A stretch of DNA of 60,522 nucleotides from Burkholderiales bacterium. GTDB taxonomy: Bacteria > Pseudomonadota > Gammaproteobacteria > Burkholderiales > Casimicrobiaceae. Shown here piece after piece: positions 12,409 to 21,636 of this stretch (position 1 is the stretch's first letter; each line of letters opens with the position of its first letter). The stretch spans positions 1 through 60,522 of the forward strand of contig CAJPFI010000010.1 in the NCBI GenBank assembly GCA_905339295.1, written 5' to 3'. The position numbers and the translations under genes are program-made. The notes beneath the pieces were generated by a model. It saw only the letters and a program-made list of their open reading frames with translations, made no database searches and had not been told where the DNA came from.

Positions 12409-14130
12409 GTGCAGACGCTGCTCAACCTGCTCGCCGGCGTGTCGCTGCTGGTCTGGGGCACGCACATCGTGCGCACCGGCATTCTGCGGCTGTACGGCAG
12501 CGACCTGCGGCGCATCCTGCGCAGGAGCGTCAGCCGCAACCGCCTGGCCGCGTTCGCCGCCGGCGTCGGCGTGACCGGGCTGATCCAGAGCTCCACCGCG
12601 ACCGCGCTCATCGTCGCGGCGTTCGCCGGACAGGGCCTCGTCACGACCGCGAGCGCGCTCGCCGTGATGCTGGGCGCCGACGTCGGGACGTCGATCGTCA
12701 CCGTCGTGCTGTCGTTCGACCTCTCGTGGATCGCGCCGTTGCTGATCTTCACCGGCGTCGTGATGTTCCTGTCGCGCCAGTCGACGCCGGTCGGCCGCTT
12801 CGGACGCATCCTGATCGGCCTGGGGCTCATCATCTTCGCGCTGCAGTGGATCCGCGGCGCGGCCCGCCCGATCGTCGACGCCGCGGGCGTGAAGGTCCTG
12901 TTCGCCTCGCTCACCGGCGACGTGCTGCTCGACGTGCTCGTCGCGGCGCTGGTCACGATCCTGTGCTATTCGAGCCTCGCCGTCGTCCTGCTGGTCGCGG
13001 CGCTCGCGCAGCTCGGCGTGATCTCGCCGCCGGTCGCGCTCGGCCTCGTGCTCGGCGCCAACCTCGGCAGCGGCATGCTCGGCATGCTCTCGACGCTTCG
13101 CTCGCCGCCCGAGGCGCGCCGCGTGACGCTGGGCAACTTCCTGTTCAAGCTCATCGGCTGCGTCATCGCGATCCCGCTCGTCGATCCGCTGCTCGGCCTC
13201 GTCGCGTCGATGGCGCTCGACGCGGGCCACGAGGTGGTCGCGTTCCACCTGCTGTTCAACCTCGGCATCGCGCTGCTGTTCCTGTTCTGGACCGAGAGGA
13301 TCGCGCGCGTCGCCGAACGGCTGCTGCCCACGCAGGCGATCGCCGACGACCCGGCGAAGCCGCGGCACCTCGACCCGTCCGCCCTCGACACGCCGCCGCT
13401 CGCGATCTCCAACGCGGCGCGCGAGGCGATCCGCATCGGCGACACCGTCGAGCAGATGCTGACCGGCATGCTCACGGTCCTGAAATCCAACGACCGCGCG
13501 CTGGCCCGCAAGCTGCGCGACATGGACGACACCGTCGACTCGCTCTACACGGCCGTCAAGCTCTACCTGACGCAGATCTCGCGCGAGGCGCTCGAGGAGC
13601 GCGAGGGCCGCCGCTGGGCCGACATCGTGTCGTTCACGATCAACCTCGAGCAGGTCGGCGACATCATCGAGCGCATCCTGTCCGACATCGAGGACAAGAA
13701 GATCGACAAGGGACGCAACTTCTCCGACGCGGGGATGGCCGAGATCTGCGACCTGCACGCGCGCCTGGTCGCGAACCTCCGGCTCGGCATGGGCGTGTTC
13801 CTGCACGGTGACCTCAAGAGCGCGCAGGAGCTGCTCGCGCAGAAGGTGCTGTTCCGCGACCTCGAGCGCGCGTACGCCGACTCGCACCTCGGGCGGCTCG
13901 CCGGCAACACGGTCGAGAGCATCGAGACCTCGTCGCTGCACCTCGACCTCATTTCCGACATGAAGCGCATCAACTCGCACGTCTGCTCGATCGCCTACCC
14001 GATCCTCGAGCAGGCCGGCGTGCTCGCGCATACCCGGCTCCGTCCTGTCGAGCCGGCGCCGGAGGCGGACGCCGACCGGAAGGGCGAGCGCGGCCGGCGC
14101 TGGCCCAAGGGCAAGCCGAGACCCGCGTAG
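12409..14130 (+). CDS. Na/Pi-cotransporter family protein with C-terminal PhoU domain
   Basis: A 573-residue inner-membrane protein of the NptA/YjbB type. It has two Na/Pi-cotransporter repeats, each with a QSS-like or equivalent signature (TGLIQSSTATALIVAAF near 55-70; ILCYSSLAVVLLV near 185; LGANLGSGML near 222), about nine membrane helices up to residue 305, and a cytosolic helical PhoU-like domain (about 340-540). Relatives move phosphate; E. coli YjbB exports it when phosphate is in excess. The GTG start lies 4 bp after the pbfA stop, so it is almost certainly part of the phosphonate operon. There it may discharge surplus phosphate made by PhnA; import is the alternative. Substrate and direction are inferred. 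Confidence 0.88.
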   Translation: MQTLLNLLAGVSLLVWGTHIVRTGILRLYGSDLRRILRRSVSRNRLAAFAAGVGVTGLIQSSTATALIVAAFAGQGLVTTASALAVMLGADVGTSIVTVVLSFDLSWIAPLLIFTGVVMFLSRQSTPVGRFGRILIGLGLIIFALQWIRGAARPIVDAAGVKVLFASLTGDVLLDVLVAALVTILCYSSLAVVLLVAALAQLGVISPPVALGLVLGANLGSGMLGMLSTLRSPPEARRVTLGNFLFKLIGCVIAIPLVDPLLGLVASMALDAGHEVVAFHLLFNLGIALLFLFWTERIARVAERLLPTQAIADDPAKPRHLDPSALDTPPLAISNAAREAIRIGDTVEQMLTGMLTVLKSNDRALARKLRDMDDTVDSLYTAVKLYLTQISREALEEREGRRWADIVSFTINLEQVGDIIERILSDIEDKKIDKGRNFSDAGMAEICDLHARLVANLRLGMGVFLHGDLKSAQELLAQKVLFRDLERAYADSHLGRLAGNTVESIETSSLHLDLISDMKRINSHVCSIAYPILEQAGVLAHTRLRPVEPAPEADADRKGERGRRWPKGKPRPA

Positions 14131-14207
14131 CCCTTTTCGATGGAAGCGGACGCCCCACCGCCGCGGCGCGCGCGCGTGCCGAATGCGGACGCTCGCGCCG
14201 GCGTCCG

Positions 14208-15062
14208 ATGACGCCGCCCGGCGAGATCACGCTGCCTGTCACCCTCGCCGTGCTCGGCGCGGGCTTCCTGCACGCGCTGTGGAACGCGATGCTCAAGTCC
14301 GCGGCGGGCGAACCGCTGCTCGACACGGCGTTGATCGTCGCCGGTTCGTCCGTCGTCGCGCTCGTGTTCCTGCCGTTCGTCCCGTTCCCGCCGAGCGTGG
14401 CATGGCCGTTCATGGCGCTGTCGGCGGTGATCCACTTCGCCTACTACATCACGCTCGCGGGGGCCTACCGCAGGGGCGACCTGTCGTTCGCCTACCCGCT
14501 CATGCGCGGTGTCGCGCCGCTTATCGTCACGTTGCTCGGCGTCGTGTTCCTGGGCGAGCACCCGACCGGCGCGATGCTTGCCGGCATCGCGCTGATCTCG
14601 CTCGGAATCCTCGTCATCGCGTGGTATGCGAGCGGCCGCCACACGCCCGCCGCCGCGGGCTGGGCGCTCGCGAACGCGGCGATCATCGCGGTCTACACGC
14701 TCGTCGACGGCGCCGGGACGCGCGCGTCGGGCAACGCGGCGAGCTACGTCTGCTGGCTCATCTTCCTCGAAGGGCTGCCCTACCTCGCGTGGATCCGGTG
14801 GACGCGCGGACGGCACGCGTTCGACTACGTCGGCGCGCGCTGGAGGCGCGGCATCGCCGGCGGGGCCGCCAGCCTGGCCGCCTACGGGATCGCGCTATGG
14901 GCGATGACGCGCGCTCCGGTGGCCGTCGTCGCGGCCTTGCGCGAGGTGTCGGTCCTGTTCGCGGCTGCGATCGGGGCGCTCGTGCTCAAGGAGGGCTTCG
15001 GGTGGCCGCGCATCGCCGGCGCCGCCGCGGTGGTGGCGGGCGTGGCGGCGTTGAGGCTCTGA
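14208..15062 (+). CDS. EamA/DMT-family permease, phosphonate-island associated
   Basis: A 284-residue integral membrane protein with ten hydrophobic segments in two EamA halves (about 10-135 and 148-284). Typical DMT features are GAGFLHALWNAMLK at the start and the YPLMRGVAPL segment at the end of the first repeat. Its size and position fit the EamA-like putative membrane proteins that recur beside bacterial phosphonate operons. It follows the Na/Pi gene by 77 bp on the same strand and is likely the last gene of the island. The transported compound is unknown: uptake of a second phosphonate or export of a product are both possible. Confidence 0.82.
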   Translation: MTPPGEITLPVTLAVLGAGFLHALWNAMLKSAAGEPLLDTALIVAGSSVVALVFLPFVPFPPSVAWPFMALSAVIHFAYYITLAGAYRRGDLSFAYPLMRGVAPLIVTLLGVVFLGEHPTGAMLAGIALISLGILVIAWYASGRHTPAAAGWALANAAIIAVYTLVDGAGTRASGNAASYVCWLIFLEGLPYLAWIRWTRGRHAFDYVGARWRRGIAGGAASLAAYGIALWAMTRAPVAVVAALREVSVLFAAAIGALVLKEGFGWPRIAGAAAVVAGVAALRL

Positions 15063-15138
15063 AGGATGGCGATGGGAACTCGGCGACAGGCGAAGCGTCG
15101 GTGCACCGCCGCCGTCCGCGTCCCACGCACGCAGGAGG

Positions 15139-15163
15139 ACGACCGAGGCTCGCCGACGGTCGT
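15139..15163. terminator. Hairpin after the phosphonate island
   Basis: ACGACCG and CGGTCGT form a 7-bp stem with an 11-nt loop between the EamA gene and the flavoprotein gene. There is no T-run, so it is at best a weak terminator. It is the only structured element I see in the 183-bp gap. Confidence 0.3.
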
Positions 15164-15245
15164 TCGAGCTCCACGCAATGCGTCGCGCCGGCCCCCGGCT
15201 CACGCTCCGGGCTGACGCCCCGATCACCCCTTACGTTCCCACGCC

Positions 15246-17669
15246 ATGTCCCTTCCGTCCCATGCCCGCGCCGTCGTCGTCGGCGGCGGTATCGCCGGCT
15301 GCTCGACCGCCTATCACCTGACGAAGCTCGGCTGGCGCGACGTCGTCGTCGTCGAGCAGGGCAAGCTCACCTGCGGCACCACCTGGCACGCCGCGGGACT
15401 CGTCGGGCAGTACCGCGCCACCCGCAATGCGACGCGCATGAGCCGCTACGGCATCGAGCTGTACTCGACGCTCGAGCAGGAAACCGGCCTCGCGACCGGC
15501 TGGAGGCCGTGCGGCTCGCTCAACGTCGCGAAAACGCCGGAGCGGCTCAAGCTCTTCCGCCGCCAGATGGCGCGGGCGAAGAGCTTCGGCATCGCGTTCG
15601 AGTTCGTCACGCCCGCCGAGGCCGCCGGCATCGCGCCGATCCTGCGCACCGACGACCTCGCCGGCGCCGTGTGGATCCCGGGCGACGGCAAGGCCAATCC
15701 CACCGACCTGACGCAATCGCTCGCGCGCGGCGCGCGCGCGGGCGGCGCGCGCATCGTCGAGGGCGCGCGTGTGACCGGCGTCCGCGCCCGAGCGGGCCGG
15801 GTCGTGGGCGTCGACCTCGTCGTCGACGGCGAGCGGCAGGCGATCGACTGCGACGTCGTCGTCAACTGCGCGGGCCAGTGGGCGCGCGCGTTCGGCGCGC
15901 TCGCGGGCGTCGACGTGCCGCTCTACGCCGCCGAGCACTTCTACATCGTCACCGGGCCGATCGCAGGCGTGACGCCCGACCTGCCGGTGATTCGCGATCC
16001 CGACGGCTACATCTACTTCAAGGAGGAAGTGGGCGGCCTCGTGATGGGCGGCTTCGAGCCGGTCGCGAAGCCGTGGACGGTCGACCCGATTCCCGACGGG
16101 TTCGAGTTCCAGCTGCTTCCCGAGGACTGGGACCAGTTCGAGATCCTGATGAAGAACGCGATCCACCGCGCGCCGTGCCTCGAGACGGCGCAGGTGAAGA
16201 TGCTCCTGAACGGCCCTGAGAGCTTCACCGGCGACGGCAACTTCATCCTGGGCGAGGCACCTTCGCTCGCCGGCTACTTCGTCTGCGCCGGATTCAACTC
16301 GGCCGGCATCGCGAACTCGGGCGGCGCGGGCAAGCTCGTCGCGCAGTGGATCGTCGACGGCGAGGCGCCGCTCGACCTGTGGGACGTCGACATCCGCCGC
16401 TTCGCGCCGTTCCACGCGAACCGCCGCCACCTCGCCGACCGCACGGTCGAGTCGCTGGGACTGCATTACGCGATGCGCTGGCCGCGCGAGGAACTGAAGA
16501 CCGTGCGCCCGCTGCGCCGCTCGCCGCTGTACGACCGCCTCGCCGCGAAAGGCGCGGCGTTCGGCAGCAAGCTCGGCTGGGAGCGCGCCAACTATTTCCT
16601 GCCCGCGGGCGAGCGCGAGCCCGCGCCGACGCTGGAAACGCCGGCGTGGCTGCCATGGGTGCTCGAGGAGCAGCGAGCCTGCCGCGAGGACGCGGTCGTG
16701 TTCGATCAGACGTCGTTCGCGAAATTCGTGCTCAAGGGCCGCGACGCGATCGCCGTGCTGCAGCGCCTGTGCGCGAACGAGGTCGACGTCGCGCCCGGCC
16801 GGCTGGTCTACACGGCGATGCTCAACGAACGCGGCGGCTTCGAGAGCGACCTCACCGTGCTGCGCGTCGCCGAGCGCGAGTTCTTCATCCTTACCGGCTC
16901 GGCGCAGGCGACGCGCGACTTTGCGTGGACCGAGCGGCACATCGGCCCCGACGAGCACGCATCGCTCGTCGACGTCACCGGCGCGTGGTCGGTGATCTCG
17001 GTGATGGGCCCGAAGGCGCAGGCGCTGCTCGAGTCGCTGTCGCCGGACCGGCTCGGCCGCGACGCGCTGCCGTTCTCGCGCGTGGCGACGATCGACGTCG
17101 GCTACGCCCGCGTGCGCGCGGCGCGCATGAGCTATGTCGGCGGCCCCGGCTACGAGCTTCACGTGCCGGTCGAGCAGTGCGCGACGCTCTACGACGCGCT
17201 CGCGGACGCGGGCGCGCGCTTCGGCCTGAAGGACGCCGGCTACTACACGATCGACGCGCTGCGCATCGAGGCCGGCCGGCGCGCCTGGGGCGCGGAGCTC
17301 TCGCCCGACGAGACGCCGTGGGAAGCCGGCCTGGGCTACGCGGTGAAGCTGGACAAGCCGTCCGCGTTCATCGGGCGCGAGGCGCTGCTGCGGCAGCGCG
17401 ACGGCGGCGTGCGCAAGCGGCTGGTCGTCTTCACGTTCGACGACGCGCGCGCCTTCCCGTGGGGCGGCGAGCCGGTGCTGATGGACGGCCGCAGCATCGG
17501 CGAGCTCACCAGCGCGGGCTACAGCCGCAAGCTCGGCCGCGCCGTCGCGATGGGCTACGCGCGCGCCGACGAGCCGCTCACCGACCAGGCGATCCTCGCC
17601 GCGCGCTACGTCGTCGACATCGCGGGCGAGGCGTTCGCGGTCACGCCGCATCTCGAGCCTCCCGCCTGA
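15246..17669 (+). CDS. FAD-dependent oxidoreductase with GcvT-like folate domain (sarcosine/dimethylglycine dehydrogenase family)
   Basis: This 807-residue protein joins an N-terminal DAO-type flavin domain (about 5-375) to a FAO_M linker and a C-terminal GcvT/aminomethyltransferase domain (about 430-800). The dinucleotide motif VVVGGGIAGCSTAYHL is at residues 10-25. H48, in TTWHAAGLV, lines up with the histidine that binds FAD covalently in dimethylglycine and sarcosine dehydrogenases. The family oxidatively demethylates N-methyl amines and can pass the one-carbon unit to tetrahydrofolate. The substrate here is not known. It is on the same strand as the phosphonate island, 183 bp downstream, with a convergent neighbour; it may be independent of that island. 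Start ATG 15246 lacks a clear ribosome site. Confidence 0.88.
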   Translation: MSLPSHARAVVVGGGIAGCSTAYHLTKLGWRDVVVVEQGKLTCGTTWHAAGLVGQYRATRNATRMSRYGIELYSTLEQETGLATGWRPCGSLNVAKTPERLKLFRRQMARAKSFGIAFEFVTPAEAAGIAPILRTDDLAGAVWIPGDGKANPTDLTQSLARGARAGGARIVEGARVTGVRARAGRVVGVDLVVDGERQAIDCDVVVNCAGQWARAFGALAGVDVPLYAAEHFYIVTGPIAGVTPDLPVIRDPDGYIYFKEEVGGLVMGGFEPVAKPWTVDPIPDGFEFQLLPEDWDQFEILMKNAIHRAPCLETAQVKMLLNGPESFTGDGNFILGEAPSLAGYFVCAGFNSAGIANSGGAGKLVAQWIVDGEAPLDLWDVDIRRFAPFHANRRHLADRTVESLGLHYAMRWPREELKTVRPLRRSPLYDRLAAKGAAFGSKLGWERANYFLPAGEREPAPTLETPAWLPWVLEEQRACREDAVVFDQTSFAKFVLKGRDAIAVLQRLCANEVDVAPGRLVYTAMLNERGGFESDLTVLRVAEREFFILTGSAQATRDFAWTERHIGPDEHASLVDVTGAWSVISVMGPKAQALLESLSPDRLGRDALPFSRVATIDVGYARVRAARMSYVGGPGYELHVPVEQCATLYDALADAGARFGLKDAGYYTIDALRIEAGRRAWGAELSPDETPWEAGLGYAVKLDKPSAFIGREALLRQRDGGVRKRLVVFTFDDARAFPWGGEPVLMDGRSIGELTSAGYSRKLGRAVAMGYARADEPLTDQAILAARYVVDIAGEAFAVTPHLEPPA

Positions 17670-17680
17670 TTTCCCGACCG

Positions 17681-17705
17681 GGGGCAGAGCATTCGCTCTG
17701 ACCCC
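17681..17705. terminator. Bidirectional hairpin between convergent genes
   Basis: GGGGCAGAGC and GCTCTGACCCC pair over ten bases, with one bulged A and an ATTC loop. The hairpin is 12 bp after the flavoprotein stop and 17 bp before the end of the convergent dctM gene. It resembles the GGGGTCAGAGC-type intergenic repeats of betaproteobacteria and probably ends transcription from both sides. Confidence 0.6.
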
Positions 17706-17721
17706 GTAGTCAATCCCAGGC

Positions 17722-19002
17722 TCATTTCATGAGACCGGGAAGCCACAGCGAGATCGCCGGGATGTAGGTGACGAGCAGGAGCGCCATGCACATCGCGCCG
17801 TAGAACGGCCACAGCTCCTTGCTCACCTCCTCCATCGTGACCTTGCCGATCGCGCAGCCGACGAACAGCGTCGGCCCCACCGGTGGAGTGATGAGCCCGA
17901 TGCCGAGGTTCAGGATCATGATCATGCCGAAGTGCACCGGGTCGATCCCGAGCTTCAGGATCACCGGCATGAAGATCGGCGTGCAAATCAGCAGCATCGG
18001 CGCGAGGTCCATGAAGATTCCGAGGACCAGCAGCAGGATGTTCACGAGCAGCAGGAACACGTACTTGTTGTCCGAGACGCCCAGGAAGAACTGCGTCATC
18101 TTCGCCGGAATCTGCATCAGCGCCATCAGGTAGCCGAACGCCACCGAAAAGCCGATCAGCATCATCACCATCGCGACGGTCTTGACGACGCGATGCACCA
18201 GGACCGGCAACTCGCGCCACTGGTAGTCGCGGTAGACGAGGAACGTCACCAGGAACGCGTAGACGCAAGCCACCGCGGCCGACTCGGTCGCCGTGAACAC
18301 GCCGGACAGGATCCCGCCCATGATGATGACGACGGTGCCGAGCCCCCACAGCGCCTGGCCCGCGATACGCGGCACGTCCTTCCAGGCGATCGGGTCACCC
18401 TTCGGGTAGCCGCGGCGATACGACGTGAGGAGCACGAGCCCGATCAGGCACAGTCCGAACAGGAGCCCTGGGAACACCCCCGCGAGGAACAGGTGCGCGA
18501 CCGAAACGGTGCCACCGGCCGCGATCGAGTAGATCACCGCGTTGTGCGACGGCGGGATCATGAGCGCCTGAACCGAGCCGCAGATCGTCACATTGGTTGC
18601 GAACACCCGCGGAAAGCCCGCCTTGACCATCTGCGGGATCATCACCGAGCCGATCGACGCGGTGTCGGCGACCGACGAGCCCGAGATCGCGCCGAACAGC
18701 GTGCTCGCCAGCACGTTCACGAGCGCGAGCCCGCCGCGGATCGCGCCGACGAACACGCGCGCCAGGTTGATGAGACGCGTTGCCATGCCGCCTTCGGCCA
18801 TGATGCCGCCGGCAAGCACGAAGAACGGGATGGCGAGCAGCGCGAAGTCATCGGTGCCGTCGCTGATCTTGAGCATCACCGCCTCGAGCGGGATGTCGAT
18901 CCACAACGCGCCGGCGATCGCGCCGAGCCCGAGCGCATAGGCCACCGGGACGCCCAGTGCGCACAGGATCGTGAACGAGCCGAGGAGCACGAGCGCATCC
19001 AT
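17722..19002 (-). CDS. dctM: TRAP transporter large permease subunit (DctM)
   Basis: The large, roughly 12-helix membrane subunit of a tripartite ATP-independent periplasmic transporter. It is 426 residues, the usual length, with typical segments VPVAYALGLG, FFVLAGGIMAEGGMA, LFGAISGSSVADTASIG and LITPPVGPTLFV. Together with DctQ it carries the sodium-coupled uptake of an organic acid delivered by DctP. The ATG at 19002 starts 2 bp after the dctQ stop, so the two are tightly coupled. The transporter shares an operon with uronate dehydrogenase and a lactonase, so a hexuronate or aldarate is the likely substrate (inference). Confidence 0.95.
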   Translation of the reverse strand: MDALVLLGSFTILCALGVPVAYALGLGAIAGALWIDIPLEAVMLKISDGTDDFALLAIPFFVLAGGIMAEGGMATRLINLARVFVGAIRGGLALVNVLASTLFGAISGSSVADTASIGSVMIPQMVKAGFPRVFATNVTICGSVQALMIPPSHNAVIYSIAAGGTVSVAHLFLAGVFPGLLFGLCLIGLVLLTSYRRGYPKGDPIAWKDVPRIAGQALWGLGTVVIIMGGILSGVFTATESAAVACVYAFLVTFLVYRDYQWRELPVLVHRVVKTVAMVMMLIGFSVAFGYLMALMQIPAKMTQFFLGVSDNKYVFLLLVNILLLVLGIFMDLAPMLLICTPIFMPVILKLGIDPVHFGMIMILNLGIGLITPPVGPTLFVGCAIGKVTMEEVSKELWPFYGAMCMALLLVTYIPAISLWLPGLMK

Positions 19003-19004
19003 GG

Positions 19005-19529
19005 CTACTCGAGCTCCGTGGGCTGGTCGCGATACATGACCGAGGTCGGCGGCGGATCGCCCACCCACAGACGCTCGAAGAGGAACAGCAGCGTGAGCAG
19101 GCCGGCGACCGGGATCGGCAGGTACACGAGCCCCTGTGACACGCCGGGGAACTCCGCCATCGTCGAAGTGCGCACGATCCAGCACAGCTCGGCGCCCCAA
19201 ACCAGCATGAACAGCGCCGTCGCCGCCATGCACGCGCTCACGCCCCACTGCATCGCCGTGCGCAGCCCGGGCCGTACGGCGTTCATGAGCGCCACCACCG
19301 CGATGTGGACGTTGGCCCGGTACACCGCCGCGCCGCCGATGAACGAGAACACGATCATCAGGATGATCGCGGCCGGCTCTGGCCAGCCGATCGGCCTGTT
19401 CATCACGTAGCGCATGAACACGCCGAGCGGGATCATCAGCGTGATCATGACGAGCGCGGTGCCCGAGACGACGATGCAGGCGAGGTACAGCTTCTCCATC
19501 GCCTGCTGGTATCGCAGCTTGGCGTTCAC
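19005..19529 (-). CDS. dctQ: TRAP transporter small permease subunit (DctQ)
   Basis: A 174-residue four-helix membrane protein of the DctQ family (hydrophobic segments near 18-40, 55-75, 95-120 and 135-160), partner of the large subunit. The GTG at 19529 is preceded at 7 bases by GGAG and gives a typical short cytoplasmic N-terminus; a later ATG (EKLYL) would remove ten residues. It is 80 bp downstream of dctP and 2 bp upstream of dctM in the same transcript. Confidence 0.92.
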   Translation of the reverse strand: MNAKLRYQQAMEKLYLACIVVSGTALVMITLMIPLGVFMRYVMNRPIGWPEPAAIILMIVFSFIGGAAVYRANVHIAVVALMNAVRPGLRTAMQWGVSACMAATALFMLVWGAELCWIVRTSTMAEFPGVSQGLVYLPIPVAGLLTLLFLFERLWVGDPPPTSVMYRDQPTELE

Positions 19530-19609
19530 GGCGGGACTCCGGGAAACCGGGGGCGCGCGGACCGCGGCGGATCCGCGCGCCTCCCTCGACGCCGGGCGGG
19601 AGGGCCCGT

Positions 19610-20605
19610 CTAGGTGGTCTGCTCGATCTGCTTCAGCAGCGCCGCGTACTTGGCGCCGTACTTGTCGCGGATCGGCTGCGTCGCGGCGTAGAAGGCCTTC
19701 CTGTCCGCCTCGACGAACTGCACGCCCGCGGCCTTGAGCTTGGTCACCGCCTCGCCGGTGTAGGCGTCCCAGAGCTGCCGCTGCTCGATCTGCGCCTCGC
19801 GCGAAAGCGTCCGCACCATCGCCTGGTCCGCCGGCGAGAGGCCGTCCCACGTGCGCTTCGAGAAGACGAAGATCTCGGGGATGATCAGGTGACCGGTCAG
19901 GCTGTACACCTTGCTCACCTGGTAGTGATTCTGCGCGAGCAGCGTCGGCGGGTTGTTCTCGGCGCCGTCGACGACGCCGGTCTGCAATGCGCTGTAGAGC
20001 TCGTTGAAGCCCATCGCGACGCCGCTCCCGCCCATCGCGTTCATCGTCTCGACGAAGATCGGGTTGCCCATCATCCGGACCTTCATGCCCTTCAGGTCGG
20101 CGGGTCTCGTGACCGGCTTGTTCGCGTAGACGTTGCGCGTGCCGGCGTCCATCCAGCCGAGGGCGATCAGGCGCGCGCTCGAGGCCGAGACCTTCGCGAG
20201 CAGGTCGACGCCGATCGGGCCGTCGATCACCTTCCGCATGTGCGCCTCGTCGCGGAAGATGAACGGCATGTTGAACACGTTGAGCTCGTCGACGACCGGC
20301 CCCATCGCGCCCACCGAGATGCGCGCGATCTGCAGCGCGCCGACCTGGGCCTGCTCGATCATCTCCTTCTCGCCGCCGAGCTGCATCTGCGGGAACATCT
20401 GGATCGAGATGCGGCCGTTGGTGCGGGCCTCGAGCTTCTTGCCCATCCGGACGATCGCCTCGACCGTCGGGTAGCCGAGCGGGTGGACGTCGGAAGCCTT
20501 CCACACCACCTTGTCCTGCGCGAACGCCGGCAGCGCCGGCCCCAGCGCAGCGCTCGCCGCGACCGCTGCGGCGGATCCTACGAACCTGCGACGGCTGTGG
20601 TGCAT
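19610..20605 (-). CDS. dctP: TRAP transporter substrate-binding protein (DctP)
   Basis: A 331-residue periplasmic receptor of the DctP family. The N-terminus (HHSRRRFVGSAAAVAASAAL) has a twin-arginine pattern, so Tat export is possible, with cleavage near AFAQD. The mature part shows the family order ASDVHPLGYPTVEAI, the conserved arginine region around VRMMGNPIFVETMNAMG, and ELYSALQTGVVDGAENNPPT. The ATG at 20605 has an excellent AAGGAGG ribosome site, so the longer frame to 20683 is rejected. It sits between the lactonase gene and dctQ. The ligand is probably a hexuronate or its acid, by context only. Confidence 0.94.
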   Translation of the reverse strand: MHHSRRRFVGSAAAVAASAALGPALPAFAQDKVVWKASDVHPLGYPTVEAIVRMGKKLEARTNGRISIQMFPQMQLGGEKEMIEQAQVGALQIARISVGAMGPVVDELNVFNMPFIFRDEAHMRKVIDGPIGVDLLAKVSASSARLIALGWMDAGTRNVYANKPVTRPADLKGMKVRMMGNPIFVETMNAMGGSGVAMGFNELYSALQTGVVDGAENNPPTLLAQNHYQVSKVYSLTGHLIIPEIFVFSKRTWDGLSPADQAMVRTLSREAQIEQRQLWDAYTGEAVTKLKAAGVQFVEADRKAFYAATQPIRDKYGAKYAALLKQIEQTT

Positions 20606-20621
20606 GACTCCTCCTTGCTGG

Positions 20622-21587
20622 TCAGGAAACCGGCGCGGGCCGGCACGGGACGAGGGGGCAAACCCCTTCTGGCTTGCAAGCATAGGGCGTCTCGGCGACG
20701 CCGTGAATGCCCGGGCGAAACGCGAGAAGCGTTCCGGCGAGCGGCTCGGAGGCGCCGCGGGGCGCCGGCGGGCGGATCGACGTGATGTACAGCCACTCGA
20801 GGGCGTCGCCGCCGAACGCCGCCATCGACGGCTTCGACACCGGCAGCGGGATGCTCGTGAGCAGGCGCCCGTCCGGCGCGAACCGGTGGATCGACCCGCC
20901 GTCGTTCGCGCAGCACCAGTACGCGCCGGTCTCGTCGATCGCGGCGCCGTCCGGGCGTCCCGGATGGCGGTTCATGTCGACGAACGTGCGGCGGTTCGAC
21001 GGCGTGCCGCTGTCCGGATCGAAGTCGTACGCCCAGATCTGCCGGACCGACGGGTGCGAATCCGACAGGTACATCGTCCTGCCGTCGGGGCTGAACGCGA
21101 GGCCGTTCTGCACGACCAGGCCGCGCACGACCGGACCGGCGAGCCCGCGCCCGTGCTCGTGCACGTACAGGCCGCCGACGTTCGCGCCGGCGGCCATGTC
21201 CATCAGCATCGTGCCGAACCAGAAGCGGCCCTGGCGGTCGCAGCGGCCGTCGTTGGCGCGCATGCCCTCGCGCGGGTGCGCGACGTCGGCAACCCGCTCG
21301 AGCGTCGCGGCAGGCCCGTCGCCGCAGCGGAACCTCGCGACGCCGCGCCCGGTTCCCGCGATCAGGTCGCCGTCTGCCGCGACCGCGAGGCAGCCGACCA
21401 TGTCGTCGACCATCCAGTGGCGGTGCGCGCCGGTCGAGACGTCGAGACGATGGACGGTGCACGCCGGAATGTCGGTCCAGTACACGGCCCGCTCGGCGGC
21501 GTGCCAGACCGGCGACTCGCCGACCTCGTTCGCGGTGCGGGCCACGACCTCGAGCGCGGGCGCGGCGCTCATCGCGCGAGGTGCCAT
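20622..21587 (-). CDS. SMP-30/gluconolactonase family protein, likely aldarolactonase
   Basis: A 321-residue six-bladed beta-propeller of the SMP-30/LRE family. Metal-site signatures are E24 in EVGESPVWH, the RANDGRCD asparagine, VVQNGLAFSPDG and GRPDGAAID. In this setting it most likely hydrolyses the galactaro- or glucarolactone made by the neighbouring uronate dehydrogenase, giving the open aldarate. The gene lies 49 bp after udh and 16 bp before dctP in one minus-strand operon. A second start at 21572 is equally plausible. The exact lactone is inferred. Confidence 0.88.
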   Translation of the reverse strand: MAPRAMSAAPALEVVARTANEVGESPVWHAAERAVYWTDIPACTVHRLDVSTGAHRHWMVDDMVGCLAVAADGDLIAGTGRGVARFRCGDGPAATLERVADVAHPREGMRANDGRCDRQGRFWFGTMLMDMAAGANVGGLYVHEHGRGLAGPVVRGLVVQNGLAFSPDGRTMYLSDSHPSVRQIWAYDFDPDSGTPSNRRTFVDMNRHPGRPDGAAIDETGAYWCCANDGGSIHRFAPDGRLLTSIPLPVSKPSMAAFGGDALEWLYITSIRPPAPRGASEPLAGTLLAFRPGIHGVAETPYACKPEGVCPLVPCRPAPVS

Positions 21588-21636
21588 GCGCCGGCCGCCG
21601 CGCGCGGCGCGCCCCGGACAGACGGGCTCCCGTCAT

